Shown here piece by piece: positions 27,455-36,694 of a stretch of DNA of 57,500 bases (the stretch's first letter is position 1; each line of letters begins with the position of its first letter). The position numbers and the translations under genes were made by a program. The notes under the pieces are model-generated. The model did no database searches. It was not told the origin of the DNA and saw only the letters and a program-made list of their open reading frames with translations. The DNA is from Symbiodinium natans (lineage: Eukaryota > Sar > Dinophyceae > Suessiales > Symbiodiniaceae), in assembly GCA_905221605.1 (NCBI GenBank), contig CAJNDS010000519.1, forward strand, positions 40,001 through 97,500. Reading direction: 5' to 3'.

Positions 27455-27830
27455 AGGGAAAACTCGAGCCGGCTTCCCGAGGCACAAGGATGCCAAAACT
27501 CGAGCAGGCTCGAATTTCAAACATAAACAAATTTTGTTATCTGTGAGGCTTGGGTGCTCCGCCACAATGGCTTCAATTGTCTTACAAATTTCGAGCCGGC
27601 GCGAATTGCCCGAAAACTCTTTAAGCACCAGGTCGCGAAAACTCGAGCAGGCTCGAATTTTCCAAAAGAAAATCCTACATTCTGTCATCTGTGAGGCCTT
27701 GGGGTCACACAGCAATGGTTTCAGCATTTTTTAAGAAAATTCGAGCCGGCTCAAATTTTTCCAAAAGTTCTTTAAGCACCAGGTCGCGAAAACTCGAGCA
27801 GGCTCGAGTTTTTCCAAAAACAACCTAAAT
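27455..27830. repeat. ~145-bp tandem repeats with CTCGAGCCGG palindrome
   Basis: Three degenerate units. Each has a CTCGAG(C/A)-type palindrome: forms GAGCCGGC near 27463, 27591 and 27743, and GAGCAGGC near 27500, 27643 and 27793. TTTAAGCACCAGGTCGCGAA precedes the GAGCAGGC form in units 2 and 3, and ATCTGTGAGGC(C)TTGGG is shared by two units. The ORFs on both strands here are repeat-borne. Confidence 0.85.
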
Positions 27831-27835
27831 TTCAG

Positions 27836-27926
27836 GATCTACCGGGCTCCTGGACTCGTGAAAAGGTCGGGAATATTGGAAGAGAATGCAGGACATGGTA
27901 GCCCTACCTCTAATATTCATTCTTAA
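27836..27926 (+). CDS. Candidate terminal exon
   Basis: AAATTTCAG acceptor; IYRAPGLVKRSGILEENAG then HGSPTSNIHS and TAA. First host-like frame after the island. Confidence 0.35.
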
Positions 27927-28094
27927 ATGTAAACTGCCGGTCAACCGATTGTGTTGGCAGTTTCACTCATAGAACCCATCGCCAGTTATATTAATAACGA
28001 AAAGTTACGTTATGTACCCTGATTAGCAAGTATACGGGAAACATACATTACACGGTTTGTGGATCATCAATATGTGTTACGTTTATAAACGGAT

Positions 28095-28225
28095 TATGTT
28101 GCTTACAAATTGTTCGGGCAGTGTGGCAAGAGTCGAAGTATTTGTATAAAAAAAAAACAAATAAATAAGTATAAATATCAATATAAATGTAAATAACTCT
28201 ATATATATATATATATAGATTTCTA
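28095..28225. other. AT-rich segment with TA microsatellite
   Basis: A9, AAATAAGTATAAATATC and TATATATA. Separated from the viral island by about 300 bp of mixed composition. No credible gene. Confidence 0.6.
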
Positions 28226-28383
28226 TGATCGAGTGTTGGGAGCGGCAAACTTCAGAGGCAGATCCTTGACAAAAGGTTCTTCTGCCGTAGGGTGCAAAGT
28301 TCAGCCGACCTTTAGAACGCAAATTACGCAAAACAGCTATGCATGTTAACTGGCTCCAAGTTGTAAAGGCTGGTTGATTGCAG

Positions 28384-28450
28384 CTGCATCAAGCCCTACA
28401 CCCCATTAAGGAACTTGCGTCGGATGCCCTTACTGCTAGCAAGCCCGAAG
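28384..28450 (+). CDS. Candidate exon
   Basis: GTTGATTGCAG acceptor; LHQALHPIKELASDALTASK then P before CCCTAAA. Confidence 0.35.
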
Positions 28451-28523
28451 ACCCTAAACCCTCAGCCCTAAACCCTAAACCCTAAACCCTAAACCCGAAG
28501 ACCCGAAGACCCTCGCAAACCCA

Positions 28524-28588
28524 GCCTGGCCAGGAACTGGCTTCGCCGCTAGGGACGACGCATGGGGCAGGGAGCTGACTCAGGTGCC
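28524..28588 (+). CDS. Candidate exon
   Basis: WPGTGFAARDDAWGRELTQ, donor GACTCAG|GTGCC. Acceptor AAACCCAG close by. Confidence 0.35.
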
Positions 28589-28825
28589 TTGGGTTTGGGG
28601 AAGCTGTGGGTGTTCGGGGAAGTTCAGGGAACATGCCCTAAACCCTAAACCTTAAACCCTAAAGCCTAAACCCTAAACCCTATAAACCCTAAACCGTAAA
28701 CCCTAGGGGGCTGGGCGTTGAGAGTCAGGTTCTAGGGTCCCGGGGCACTTCGCGAGGGTTGCGAGGGGCCTATGTGAGGTGTGAAGGTCCGCAACCGCTT
28801 GAAAGGCCATCATGGTCTAGAGTTG

Positions 28826-28984
28826 AGGGTTAGGGTTTAGGGTTTAGGGTTTAGGGTTTAGGGATTAGGGTTTAGGGTTTAGGGTTTAGGGTTTAGGGTT
28901 TAGGGTTTAGGGTTTAGGGTTTAGGGTTTAGGGTTCAGGTTTCAGGGTTTAGGGTTTAGGGTTTAGGGTTTAGGGTTTAGGGTT
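28826..28984. repeat. TTTAGGG array
   Basis: More than twenty units, nearly perfect. Confidence 0.95.
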
Positions 28985-29200
28985 TTCTAGAGGGCTCTTA
29001 GGGTCTAGGGTTCGGGCTTGAGGCGAATCAGCACCTCAGACCCGCAACGCTGGCAGCCTTTCTACGCCTCGTTTCAAGAACAAGATCCAGCCAATCCCTA
29101 GACCCTAAACCCTAAACCCTAAACCCTAAACCCTAAACCCTAAACCCTAAACCCTAAACCCTAAACCTAAACCCTAAACCCTAAACCCTACTCCCTAGGC

Positions 29201-29341
29201 ATGGCCACACGTAAGGATGCCCTGATCCCTACAATCCCTCTGGAAGGATGGGCGAGTGTATTACTACAACAGGCCTGCTGCGACCGAGTCGGAGACCTTG
29301 GGTTGCGAAGTCTTTGCAGGACGAAGCCCAAACTGTTTCAG
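29201..29341 (+). CDS. Candidate first exon
   Basis: Starts at an ATG right after a CCCTAAA block and CTCCCTAGGC; 47 codons MATRKDALIPTIPLEGWAS, VLLQQACCDRVGDLGLRS, LCRTKPKLFQ; meets the array as TTTCAG|GATTTAGGG, a GA donor. GA and GC donors are known in dinoflagellates. No domain recognised. Confidence 0.45.
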
Positions 29342-29395
29342 GATTTAGGGTTTAGGGTTTAGGGTTTAGGGTTTAGGGTTTAGGGTTTAGGGTTA

Positions 29396-29532
29396 GTCAG
29401 CCATGCCTAATGGCTTCTAAAGACCCCGGCTTCAAGTCAAGGGATTTTCGGCTAGACTTTTCAGCCTCGTATTCGTGGCCGACTGCAACGTCTTGTCTCC
29501 CTATGTACGTACTAGTATATGTTTGTTTTTAA
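29396..29532 (+). CDS. Candidate exon
   Basis: Opens after GGTTAG; QPCLMASKDPGFKSRDFRL then DFSASYSWPTATSCLPMY to TAA. Overlaps the start of the 143-codon frame at 29475-29906. Confidence 0.35.
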
Positions 29533-29906
29533 ACATATTAATGTCTCATTCTTATTCTGGCGCCCAGAGCAGGCCCTTGCTCCCCTGGTTCCCTTTTTGT
29601 AGGGTTGAGGTTCCCTTATACGCCCCTTTTGAACCGAAAAGGATAGACAATTTGTTCCTAGCCTACTCTTGGGGCTCCTTCAACCCGAAACTAAACCCTA
29701 AACCTAAACCAAAGCCTTTCTCATTCCTAGGTTACTCTGTACTACGTAGTATGAGAATTAGTCAGCTCAAAGTCATGGATCGCTCCAAGCTATACTTCAA
29801 CACGAGCACAGGGTTTAGGGTTAGGGTTTCAGCGCCTTCGCGTCGGGTTCAGGGTGAGGAAATCGTCGAAGGGCCTGTGGTTCTTTGGTGGGGGCCGCTA
29901 GCGTGA
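29475..29906 (+). CDS. Long ORF including repeat-derived parts
   Basis: 143 codons in one frame. The middle (about 29578-29682) resembles family C, and a heptamer remnant lies at 29810-29830. Credible pieces are MRISQLKVMDRSKLYFNTS (ending CACAG|GGTTTAGGG) and SRRVQGEEIVEGPVVLWWG with TGA at 29904. Confidence 0.3.
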   Translation: MADCNVLSPYVRTSICLFLNILMSHSYSGAQSRPLLPWFPFCRVEVPLYAPFEPKRIDNLFLAYSWGSFNPKLNPKPKPKPFSFLGYSVLRSMRISQLKVMDRSKLYFNTSTGFRVRVSAPSRRVQGEEIVEGPVVLWWGPLA

Positions 29907-30055
29907 GTAAAAGGATTGTCAGGTCATGGAACTGGGCACAACCACATGGTTACGAGCATAAGGTCAAATGCACCGTTGACCATGGCTGCGACACAAATGT
30001 TGTACACAGCGAGAACAGTCGATCAAGCAACATTCTCTTTTGTATAGAACATTAA
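29851..30055 (+). CDS. Candidate terminal exon
   Basis: A different frame from its upstream neighbour, open about 67 codons: RRRACGSLVGAASVSKRIV, RSWNWAQPHGYEHKVKC, TVDHGCDTNVVHSENSRSS, then TAA at 30053. His/Cys-rich middle. No ATG, so it should be an exon if real. Confidence 0.45.
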
Positions 30056-30062
30056 AGCGTGT

Positions 30063-30196
30063 TGGTCTTGAGGCAAAGATTTGGGGTTGCGTTTGTTTCG
30101 TCCCCTGCACTTTCGTCGTGCGACGCGTTCTGTGTTTTTTTGTGATGTCCGGTGGGACAATTCTAGGGCAAGTCGAGGCCGAACGATTCTCAAAGG
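30063..30196 (+). CDS. Candidate exon 5' of introner A
   Basis: LFRPLHFRRATRSVFFCDV, RWDNSRASRGRTILK, then two bases at AAAGG|GTCCATG. A parallel frame is open too. Confidence 0.4.
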
Positions 30197-30292
30197 GTCC
30201 ATGTACCCATATAGTATATACTTGGGCCTCAAAGGGGTTCCTACAGTAGCTTTAGGGCCAATTATGTGCCATATGGGCACATGGAACCTTAG
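30197..30292 (+). mobile_element. Introner-like element, family A
   Basis: 96 bp, GTCCATGTACCC at one end and GGGCACATGGAACCTTAG at the other. GT..AG. A multiple of three, so splicing and read-through both keep frame. Confidence 0.6.
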
Positions 30293-30392
30293 GGATTTTG
30301 TTTCGCTGACGTCTGGGGGTCAAAGATGTAGAAGGACCCGGTGCCAAATGACATGGTTCTCCGCGCCGAACAGCGTCCTTTTGGAGGGGTGA
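30293..30392 (+). CDS. Candidate terminal exon after introner A
   Basis: Completes the split codon, then DFVSLTSGGQRCRRTRCQM and TWFSAPNSVLLEG, TGA at 30390. Confidence 0.4.
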
Positions 30393-30407
30393 TGTTGTGC
30401 AGGATTC

Positions 30408-30677
30408 ATGGCACTCGAAGGATTTTGCGGGAGTGTCCTTCTGCGGCAGAATTTTGCTCGTCCGAAAAGATGTTACTGTTTTTCAGGTTTTGGTTTTGAA
30501 GAATGGTTGCTCTTGTATGTGCTTGATGATACCGGCCCAGCGCGCAGGTGGGCATTTTTCCTCGTCTTGCCTGTAAAGCCAGAAGGCCATGTGAACCCTC
30601 TTTGCTGTAAGCCCCACCCCCCCCCTCCCCTCCGCAACCTGGCTTTTGAATGTCGACGAGGCAGCCTCCCTAAATAA
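30408..30677 (+). CDS. Candidate small protein, 89 aa
   Basis: ATG-initiated: MALEGFCGSVLLRQNFARP, FGFEEWLLLYVLDDTGPARR, WAFFLVLPVKPEGHVNPLCC, then a Pro-run and TAA. A possible TTTTTCAG|GTTTTGG site splits it near residue 25. No heptamers inside. Domain not recognised. Confidence 0.4.
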   Translation: MALEGFCGSVLLRQNFARPKRCYCFSGFGFEEWLLLYVLDDTGPARRWAFFLVLPVKPEGHVNPLCCKPHPPPPLRNLAFECRRGSLPK

Positions 30678-30730
30678 CCCTAAACCCTAAACCCTGACTC
30701 TAAGCCCTAAAGAACCCTAAACGCTGAACT

Positions 30731-30884
30731 CGAAGGCCTGATGCTTTGGAAGCTCCTACCTCGCAACCATAAGCCCCGAATTCGGCGCTTCGGGTCGTTG
30801 GCTGCCCAACTGGCCAGGGCAACGGGCAGCTCGCAATGGCATCTCCCAAACAGCTTGTACCAGAAGCATGGCTTGTTGTTTGAG
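30731..30884 (+). CDS. Candidate internal exon
   Basis: About 50 codons: GLMLWKLLPRNHKPRIRRFG, SLAAQLARATGSSQWHLPN, SLYQKHGLLFE; ends TTTGAG|GGGTTTAGGG. Acceptor probably CTCGAAG. Basic, no low complexity; one of the better candidates. Confidence 0.5.
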
Positions 30885-30968
30885 GGGTTTAGGGTGTAGG
30901 GTTTAGGGTTTTGGGTTCAGGTGATAAAACCCTAAACCCCTATCCCCTACAGCCCAAACCTACTCAGG

Positions 30969-31040
30969 GTGTATGGTTTTTCGACCCGAGGTTGGATTCT
31001 TCTCGCGGGCTCATGTTTCAGTTAAACCGGGTTATAACTT
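30969..31040 (+). CDS. Candidate exon before family G element
   Basis: ACCTACTCAG acceptor; GVWFFDPRLDSSRGLMFQ then LNRVITLW; the family G repeat starts within or just after the end. Confidence 0.4.
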
Positions 31041-31137
31041 TGTGGTACTTTACTGCAACTTTAGATCCTTACCTTTTTTGGGTTTATTGGGTTTCTTATG
31101 AAGGCAGCTAGAAGTTTAATTTATAGCTACCCTCCTG
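31034..31137. mobile_element. Dispersed repeat, family G
   Basis: ACTTTAGATCCTTACC, TTTTTTGGGTTTATTGGGTT, TAGCTACCCTCCTGAGTGCA. Copies at 47755-47851 and 53393-53492 are collinear over about 100 bp. Confidence 0.8.
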
Positions 31138-31178
31138 AGTGCAGCCAAGAATAAGTGTAGCTGCTGTTACAGTATAAG

Positions 31179-31227
31179 TTGCTTTCGAGGCTGTAGCACT
31201 TCGGCTTGAGGAGTCTTCTCCGGCCCG
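31179..31227 (+). CDS. Candidate internal exon
   Basis: After ACAGTATAAG: AFEAVALRLEESSPAR, donor GGCCCG|GGGTTTAGGG. Confidence 0.4.
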
Positions 31228-31569
31228 GGGTTTAGGGTTTAGGGTTTAGGGTTTAGGGTTTAGGGTTTAGGGTTTAGGGTTTAGGGTTTCCTTCCGTGTT
31301 AACAAAACATCCGGGTGCCCTTCCATGCGGATTCCTGGTATTGGGGGGGCATGTTGGGGGGACCTTTGTTTCGGGAAACTTCCAACTGCTTTTGTAGCCG
31401 AAGGCTACAGACTCGATTGCTAAGCTTAGGGTCCAGGACTTAGGGTCATGAGCAGCGTTTTCTGGGCCCACAAAGTTGGCACACACTTGCTTCATGCGTT
31501 TCTCAGGTCAGGGATTTTTTTTTGCCCATGGGGGTGGAACCAGGAGCTGGCCGCCCATGGGCCCTGAAT

Positions 31570-31665
31570 ATGGTCCCTAGTCTCCTTTAGAGGGTTCTGA
31601 TGTATGGGCTCTCAATGTGTAAGGGGTATATATCGGGTCCCCTTGTAAGGGCCGCCATGTAACTG
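31570..31665. mobile_element. Dispersed repeat, family K
   Basis: GTCCCTAGTCTCCTTTAGAGGGTTCTGATGTATGGG (two pieces), shared with 32452-32545 and, inverted, 33890-33960. Confidence 0.7.
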
Positions 31666-32183
31666 GCCGTAGTTTTGTTGGATGTTTAGGCGGGTTTGGG
31701 GTGTGGAGAGTGGAGCCCTGAACCCCGGACCACAAGCTGCAAAGCCCTAAACCCTGTAAACCTTACAGCCTAAGCCCTACAAACCGTAAACCCTATCACC
31801 TTAACACCCCATAAACCTTAACCCCTAAACCCTATAAACCTTTAACACTGGAATCCGACGTGTCGAGATGAGGGCCAAGGCTCACAGATTGGCGGAACCA
31901 TTGGGCCTGCTTCATCTTATACAAATCGACGGCCTCCTTACAGGGAGAGCCCCCCCCCCCCCCCCCCCCGAGAGTTAAGGGAACGCCGTGGGACATCCAG
32001 ATTGAGGCATACGGGCCACAAAGCATAGCCCCTCCTACCTCGCCTTCCGAACCTTAGCAAGGTTCAGTGACTGACAAAAGCCTCCTCTCCATCTACTATT
32101 GGCTTAAGAACCCGCCCAAAAAAAATCGACATATTATTCGTCATAAGGGCGCCATAGGGAATTTTACTTTTTGTTTGTTTCTG

Positions 32184-32211
32184 TTTTTTTTTGGGGGGGG
32201 GGGGGGGGGGG
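32184..32211. repeat. Poly(T)-poly(G) junction
   Basis: T9 joined to G19, after several TTTG units. A C20 run at 31950-31969 is the complementary type. Confidence 0.95.
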
Positions 32212-32333
32212 CGTTCTTGGGCACATGGTAGCTATGTCTCCGAGGAGCACCGCCCTCAGCAAAGAGCAGGACAGCAGCCGGGAGCTTCCAAAATACCCCG
32301 GAATTCTAAGGGTACTTTCATGGGCCCTTACTG

Positions 32334-32440
32334 GGTTTTGGAGTACTACACTTTAATACTTTTTTTTTGGCTCTGGGTTCCTATAATAGCTACTTAAACC
32401 TAAAAAGTATATACTTTTTTTCCAGGGTCTACTCCAAAGC
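32334..32440. mobile_element. Foldback element, family J
   Basis: TTTTGGAGTACTACAC..GGGTTCCTATAATAGCTACTT..AGGGTCTACTCCAAAG. Confidence 0.7.
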
Positions 32441-32451
32441 TAAGCTTAATA

Positions 32452-32545
32452 TTGTCCCTAACCTCCTTTCAAGGGTTCTGACGTATGGGCCTTAATTGGT
32501 ACAGGGTATGTGAGGGGTATTTAAGGGAGTGTAGCTACCCTAAGA
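32452..32545. mobile_element. Dispersed repeat, family K
   Basis: GTCCCTAACCTCCTTTCAAGGGTTCTGACGTATGGGCC as above. 32545-33260 holds only GGGTTTTGG/TTTAGGG blocks, a family C-like unit at 32808-32905 and short spacers; no gene I would defend. Confidence 0.7.
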
Positions 32546-33261
32546 TAAACTCGTCGTCTGCTTCGCATCTCGACTTGGAGGGGGACTGCAGTTCGAAGTA
32601 ATTTGGGTTTTGGGTTTTGGGTTTTGGGTTTAGGGATTTAGCCCGACAGCGCTCATGACTTCTGTGTATAGTACTACTCTTAGTATGATTATTCTTGCTT
32701 CTTGTTCATCCTTACTACCCTAAAAACCCTAAGCCCCGAGCCGCCTAGGTTTTGGGGTCTAAAGTGTCCAGGGTACTGGGTGCAGGCTTTAGGCTTTGGG
32801 GTTGAGTAGGCCCTTACTCTCTTATCTTTAGAGGTTTAGGTTCCTTTTAGTAGCCACTTTAAACCAAAAAGGGCACCCTGTTTTTATTCCTAGGCTACTA
32901 CGGGTCTAGCGGTTCTCTAGTCCGTCTGGGGTTATGTCTTGCCGGCATAGCTGCGGTCAGTTTAGGGTTTCACGATACTGCGCTATACAGATGTGTGTAT
33001 ACAATGCTTCAAGATACCGCATATTTCTGAGAAACCACATCTCAGATGACTCACGTGGGCTCACGTGCAGGCCTGTTGACCTGTCTCCTGCCCTTCCCCT
33101 TCTTTGAAACTAGTGCGGTAAACCTTGGACCGCCAACAGTCCAAACCCTCGACGCTAGAAGCCATAAACCCGGTTTTAGGGTTTTAGGGTCTAGGGTTTA
33201 GGGTTTAGGGTTTAGGGTTTAGGTAATGCTCTGCTAGAAGAAGCTTTCGTTTTCTACGCAG

Positions 33262-33320
33262 GAGGCCGGCCAAAAGGGCCTGAAGCTCCCCTCCGAGGCG
33301 CCTCAAGCGTGCTTTTACAG
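33262..33320 (+). CDS. Candidate internal exon
   Basis: TTTTCTACGCAG acceptor; EAGQKGLKLPSEAPQACFY, donor TTTACAG|GGGTTTAGGG. Good acceptor tract and junction. Confidence 0.5.
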
Positions 33321-33423
33321 GGGTTTAGGGCTTTAGGGCTTAGGGTTTAGGGTTTCGGGTTCAGGGTTCAGGGTTCCGGGTTCAGGGTTCAGGGTTTATA
33401 GGGTTTTGGGTTTACGGAGTCTC

Positions 33424-33537
33424 ATGGAGGGGGCGCGCTGGTGCTGCAAGCACCCAGACGCGCCCCAAGTGGGTGGTATTCCCGACCCCTGCTTGAGCTC
33501 CTCTGATTTGTGGGTCGTGTTCTTTATGCGCGTCTGA
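33424..33537 (+). CDS. Candidate ATG ORF
   Basis: MEGARWCCKHPDAPQVGG, IPDPCLSSSDLWVVFFMRV, TGA at 33535. Short and unsupported by neighbours. Confidence 0.3.
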   Translation: MEGARWCCKHPDAPQVGGIPDPCLSSSDLWVVFFMRV

Positions 33538-33579
33538 GGTCAGGGAGTGATAGTGACGCGCGCTAGGGGCTTTATAAGA

Positions 33580-33665
33580 CGGATGCAATTCTTTTGCGAG
33601 ATCCGTCGACGGCCCCGGGCGCACTCTGAAAAATGGTTGTGGGGTTTGATTCAACGGGCTGCCTA
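33580..33665 (+). CDS. Candidate terminal exon
   Basis: CTTTATAAG acceptor-like site; MQFFCEIRRRPRAHSEKW then LWGLIQRAA and TAG at 33652 or further. Basic. Confidence 0.35.
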
Positions 33666-33687
33666 GGGCTTACCTGCTAATCTGGGA

Positions 33688-33793
33688 TGCCCAGTAGTAC
33701 CCTTATTCCAATTTTGGGGGCTCGAGGTTCCCTTCGAAGTCTCTTAAGCAAAAAAGGCACCTTTTTTTATCCTAGGTTGCTGGGCAACCTACT
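33688..33793. mobile_element. Foldback element, family C
   Basis: GATGCCCAGTAGTACCCTTATTCC and AAAAAAGGCACCTTTTTTTATCCTAGGTTGCTGGGC, as in the nested copy at 14245. Confidence 0.75.
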
Positions 33794-33984
33794 ATTTAGG
33801 TACCCTATATCCCCCTTTGTACACAAGCAAGGCGGTATATCTAAGGATGTTGGCTTCTCTTGGCTCTCTGGACAAAGTCCCTCCCCCTCCCCTATATACC
33901 CCGAGATACCCTATACAAATTAAGGGCCCATACATCAGAACCCATTAAAGGAGACCAGGGACCAAATCAGGGGCAAATATACTA

Positions 33985-34105
33985 TGTAGGCCTTGGGACA
34001 TGTTATATTTTCCTTATTGGGTTTAAGAGGATCATATTCAGGAATGTTTTTCTAAGAGGGTCATACTCAGGAATATTTTTTCAGAGGGTTTAAAGGGCCA
34101 TCCTA
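33985..34105. mobile_element. Dispersed repeat, family H
   Basis: TATTTTCCTTATTGGGTTTA, GAGGATCATATTCAGGAAT repeated twice here, AAAGGGCCATCCTAG. Copies at 34977, 47671 and 54358. Confidence 0.8.
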
Positions 34106-34111
34106 GTATAA

Positions 34112-34206
34112 CTACCCTTGGAATACGAGGCTCGGGCGCTCCTAAACGTGGACTGTGTCACGGAGGTGGGAGAGAAGCGCAGAATGGGACATTACGGCTT
34201 CGAGTT
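34112..34206 (+). CDS. Candidate internal exon after family H
   Basis: LPLEYEARALLNVDCVTEV, GEKRRMGHYGFEFG, then TTGGGG|GGTTTTAGG. A TAA lies just upstream in frame, so the exon must begin within a few bases of the element. Confidence 0.45.
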
Positions 34207-34976
34207 TGGGGGGTTTTAGGGCTTGGGCCTTGTACAGTTGAGGATTTAGGTTTAGGGCCCCTAAACCCTGAACCCTGAACCCTGAACCCTAAACCCTAAA
34301 CCTTGGGGGGCGTGTATGTGCGAGGCTCTTGGGATGATTCTGGGATTAAGGGTTTAGGGTTTTCTGCCGAGAGATGGCCTAGAGACTATGACTTCGGGGG
34401 ATTTCTAGGGCTTCAAGCTTAGAGTTTAGAACGTTCGGGATATAGAATTTCAGGTGACGTGAACCTTCTTGGAGTGTTGAGGGTTTTGGGGATTGTTGGG
34501 GCAGACCTATGATCGAACTTCTTACTGCGATTTGTCCTGAACACGGTTCATAGGGCCATAGGGCTTGCAGGGATAGTAGGGTGTTTTGGGGTTGGGGGCT
34601 CATAGGACCATAGGATTGATAGGGTTGCATAGTGTTTGCACCGTTGGCTTTTTGATGCAAAGCCACCCCTTCCCGACATATCCTGAGAAGAGTGGTTTTG
34701 GAATCTTTCCGGTCAGAAGCCTTTCTCTGGGCCTTCCGGGGTTTACCCTGAACCCGAAGCCCTAAACCCGAAAACCTACAGGCCCCATTAAGTAGCCCCT
34801 CGCCATGGTGCCTATCCTTGCAATCCAAGGCAGTGCCCAGAGAGCCCACTACCCTTAAATTGCGCTCTAGGGTCCTAATACGAGTTAAGGTCGATTCCTT
34901 CGTTAAAGAGCATGGGCCTGTCTGAGTATTGTTGGTAACTAGCCATAGGCCTCTAGGTAGGGTCTTAGGACATTTA

Positions 34977-35062
34977 ATATATTTTCCCTTATTGGGTTTA
35001 AGAGGATCATATTCAGGAATATTTTTCAGAGGGTTTTAAGGGCCATCCTAGGCCTTTTACAC
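34977..35062. mobile_element. Dispersed repeat, family H
   Basis: ATATTTTCCCTTATTGGG..AGGATCATATTCAGGAATA..TTTTAAGGGCCATCCTAGG. Confidence 0.8.
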
Positions 35063-35187
35063 AGATCTTGTCACTGGCATCTCAGTACCCTGGGGATTAA
35101 AGGAGCCCCGAGATTCGGATCAGACTCTCTACTTGTACTGTATGTACTACATCTAAGCACCACCTTTGGAGCATAATATAGGGGTCG

Positions 35188-35286
35188 GAATAACTACCAA
35201 AAACAATTGCCTGTACCAATAATATTCCCTTATTGGTCCCTTTTATCATTATACTATTCTAATTATTAAGGCCCCTTCATTGGCCC
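35188..35286. mobile_element. Introner-like element, family I
   Basis: Starts GTCGGAATAACTACC after ATATAGGG, the same exon-side sequence as at 14611. The 3' end is diverged and no acceptor is obvious. Confidence 0.55.
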
Positions 35287-35613
35287 CGTTTAGGGTTTAG
35301 GGTTCATCTAGTCCTCACGCATGCGCTTTAGGAAGCTTCCAGATTGCAGGCAGGCACCGCAGAGTCTTGAAACATCTTTACGCCCCCTCCACCCAAGCCT
35401 ATGCCCTCAGCCCTTCTACACTTATACCCCCAAACCCTTGAACCCTTCAACCCTTATACCCCTAAACCTTTAAACCCTTGTACCCTTATACCCTTAAACC
35501 CTTGTACCCTTATACCCCTAAACCCTTAAACCCTTATACCCTTAAACTCTTAAACCAATATCCCCTTATACCCTTAAACCCTTATACCCTTAAACCCTGA
35601 ACACCCTGGAGCC

Positions 35614-35727
35614 CTAAACCCTAAACCCTAAACCCTAAACCCTAAACCCTAAACCCTAAACCCTAAACCCTAAACCCTAAACCCTAAACCCTAAACCCTA
35701 AACCCTAAACCCTAAACCCTAAACCCT
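35614..35727. repeat. CCCTAAA array
   Basis: About sixteen units, preceded by a CCCTTATA/CCCTTAAA decamer-like block (35410-35600) of related but unusual units. Confidence 0.95.
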
Positions 35728-35735
35728 GGCCGCAG

Positions 35736-35821
35736 CAAATGAAGGCAGCAACTCCAGAACTCGCTACTTCCGCAGTGGAGAGCGCTTTGGGCGTCTCTGC
35801 AGAGGATTTGCTCAAGGCGCC
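35736..35821 (+). CDS. Candidate internal exon with canonical donor
   Basis: CTGGCCGCAG acceptor; 28 codons QMKAATPELATSAVESALG then VSAEDLLKA and two bases; donor GGCGCC|GTGAGT, a textbook GTGAGT followed by TTTAG. Array on both sides. Confidence 0.55.
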
Positions 35822-36010
35822 GTGAGTTTAGACATCCTAGAGTTTAGGGTTTAGGGTTTAGGGTTTAGGGTTTAGGGTTTAGGGTTTAGGTTTTAGGGTT
35901 AAGGTTTTAGGGTTTAAGGTTTAGGGTTTAGGGTTTAGGGTTTAGGGTTTAGGGTTTAGGGTGACGTGGATCGATCCCTGTGCGGCTTGATAGCCTGCTG
36001 CTTACAAAGA

Positions 36011-36256
36011 GTAATGCCCTGCACCTCCTTCGGTGGGGCCAACTCCGCGACCAGCAGGTGGGGTCATCCACTCGCAGGGCCACTACATCCTCATGTACTA
36101 TGCGGGGCAACATGGCTCCGTCTGCAGACACACCCGGAGACCACCAGCGCATCGCCAGGCACCTCGTCGATCGCCACCCTGACAGTGCAAGGTGCTCCAG
36201 CAGAAACCCACAGCGGTTCAGCCACCATAGCCACTTCTCCCCATTCTTTGTCATAG
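36011..36256 (+). CDS. Candidate exon, two frames open
   Basis: One frame: ALHLLRWGQLRDQQVGSSTR, RHLVDRHPDSARCSSRNPQ. The other: FGGANSATSRWGHPLAG. The minus strand is open as well. A GC-rich stop-poor segment; real frame unknown. Ends in a family M element. Confidence 0.3.
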   Translation, partial: VMPCTSFGGANSATSRWGHPLAGPLHPHVLCGATWLRLQTHPETTSASPGTSSIATLTVQGAPAETHSGSATIATSPHSLS

Positions 36257-36370
36257 TGGGGTAACATTTTATATGTTTAAGGGTACTTAAACTCAACAAG
36301 GAATGGAACTTTGAATGTTGAATACTATCCCAACCATGAACTAGTATTGTGTTAGGGGTAGCTTAGGTGT
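36248..36370. mobile_element. Dispersed repeat, family M
   Basis: Collinear with 2486-2600 from GGGTAACATTTTA to CCCAACCATGAACTAG. Confidence 0.75.
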
Positions 36371-36694
36371 CACTACCCTAAACCCTAAACCCTAAACCCC
36401 TAGGCTCTAGACAGAGAGAGGGTTGAGTGGTCACTTCGGAGGAGAGAGAGGGGGGAGGTGACGGTGAGTTGGGCCGAGGACTGGGTTGAGTTGGGGGTTT
36501 AGGGTTTAGGGTTTAGGGTTAAGGGTTAAGGGTTTAGGGTTTAGGGTTTAGGATTTAGGGTTTAGGGTTTAGGGTTTAGGGCTTAGGGTTTAGGGTTTAG
36601 GGTTTAGGGGTTCAGGAGCTTGCTCATGTGTAGGAATCGGTGTTGGGGTTTGTTGATGTGAGGTTCCTCTTTGGATGGGTTTGGGGCTTAGGCT

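Noticed and set aside
27398-27734. 108-109-codon ORFs on both strands
   Set aside because: They span the palindrome repeats and have no consistent composition; repeat-borne.
34379-34849. 156-codon minus-strand ORF
   Set aside because: A few ORFs of this length are expected by chance in the window, it reads through heptamer remnants (GLRVQG), and + strand pieces over it look no worse. Left unannotated.
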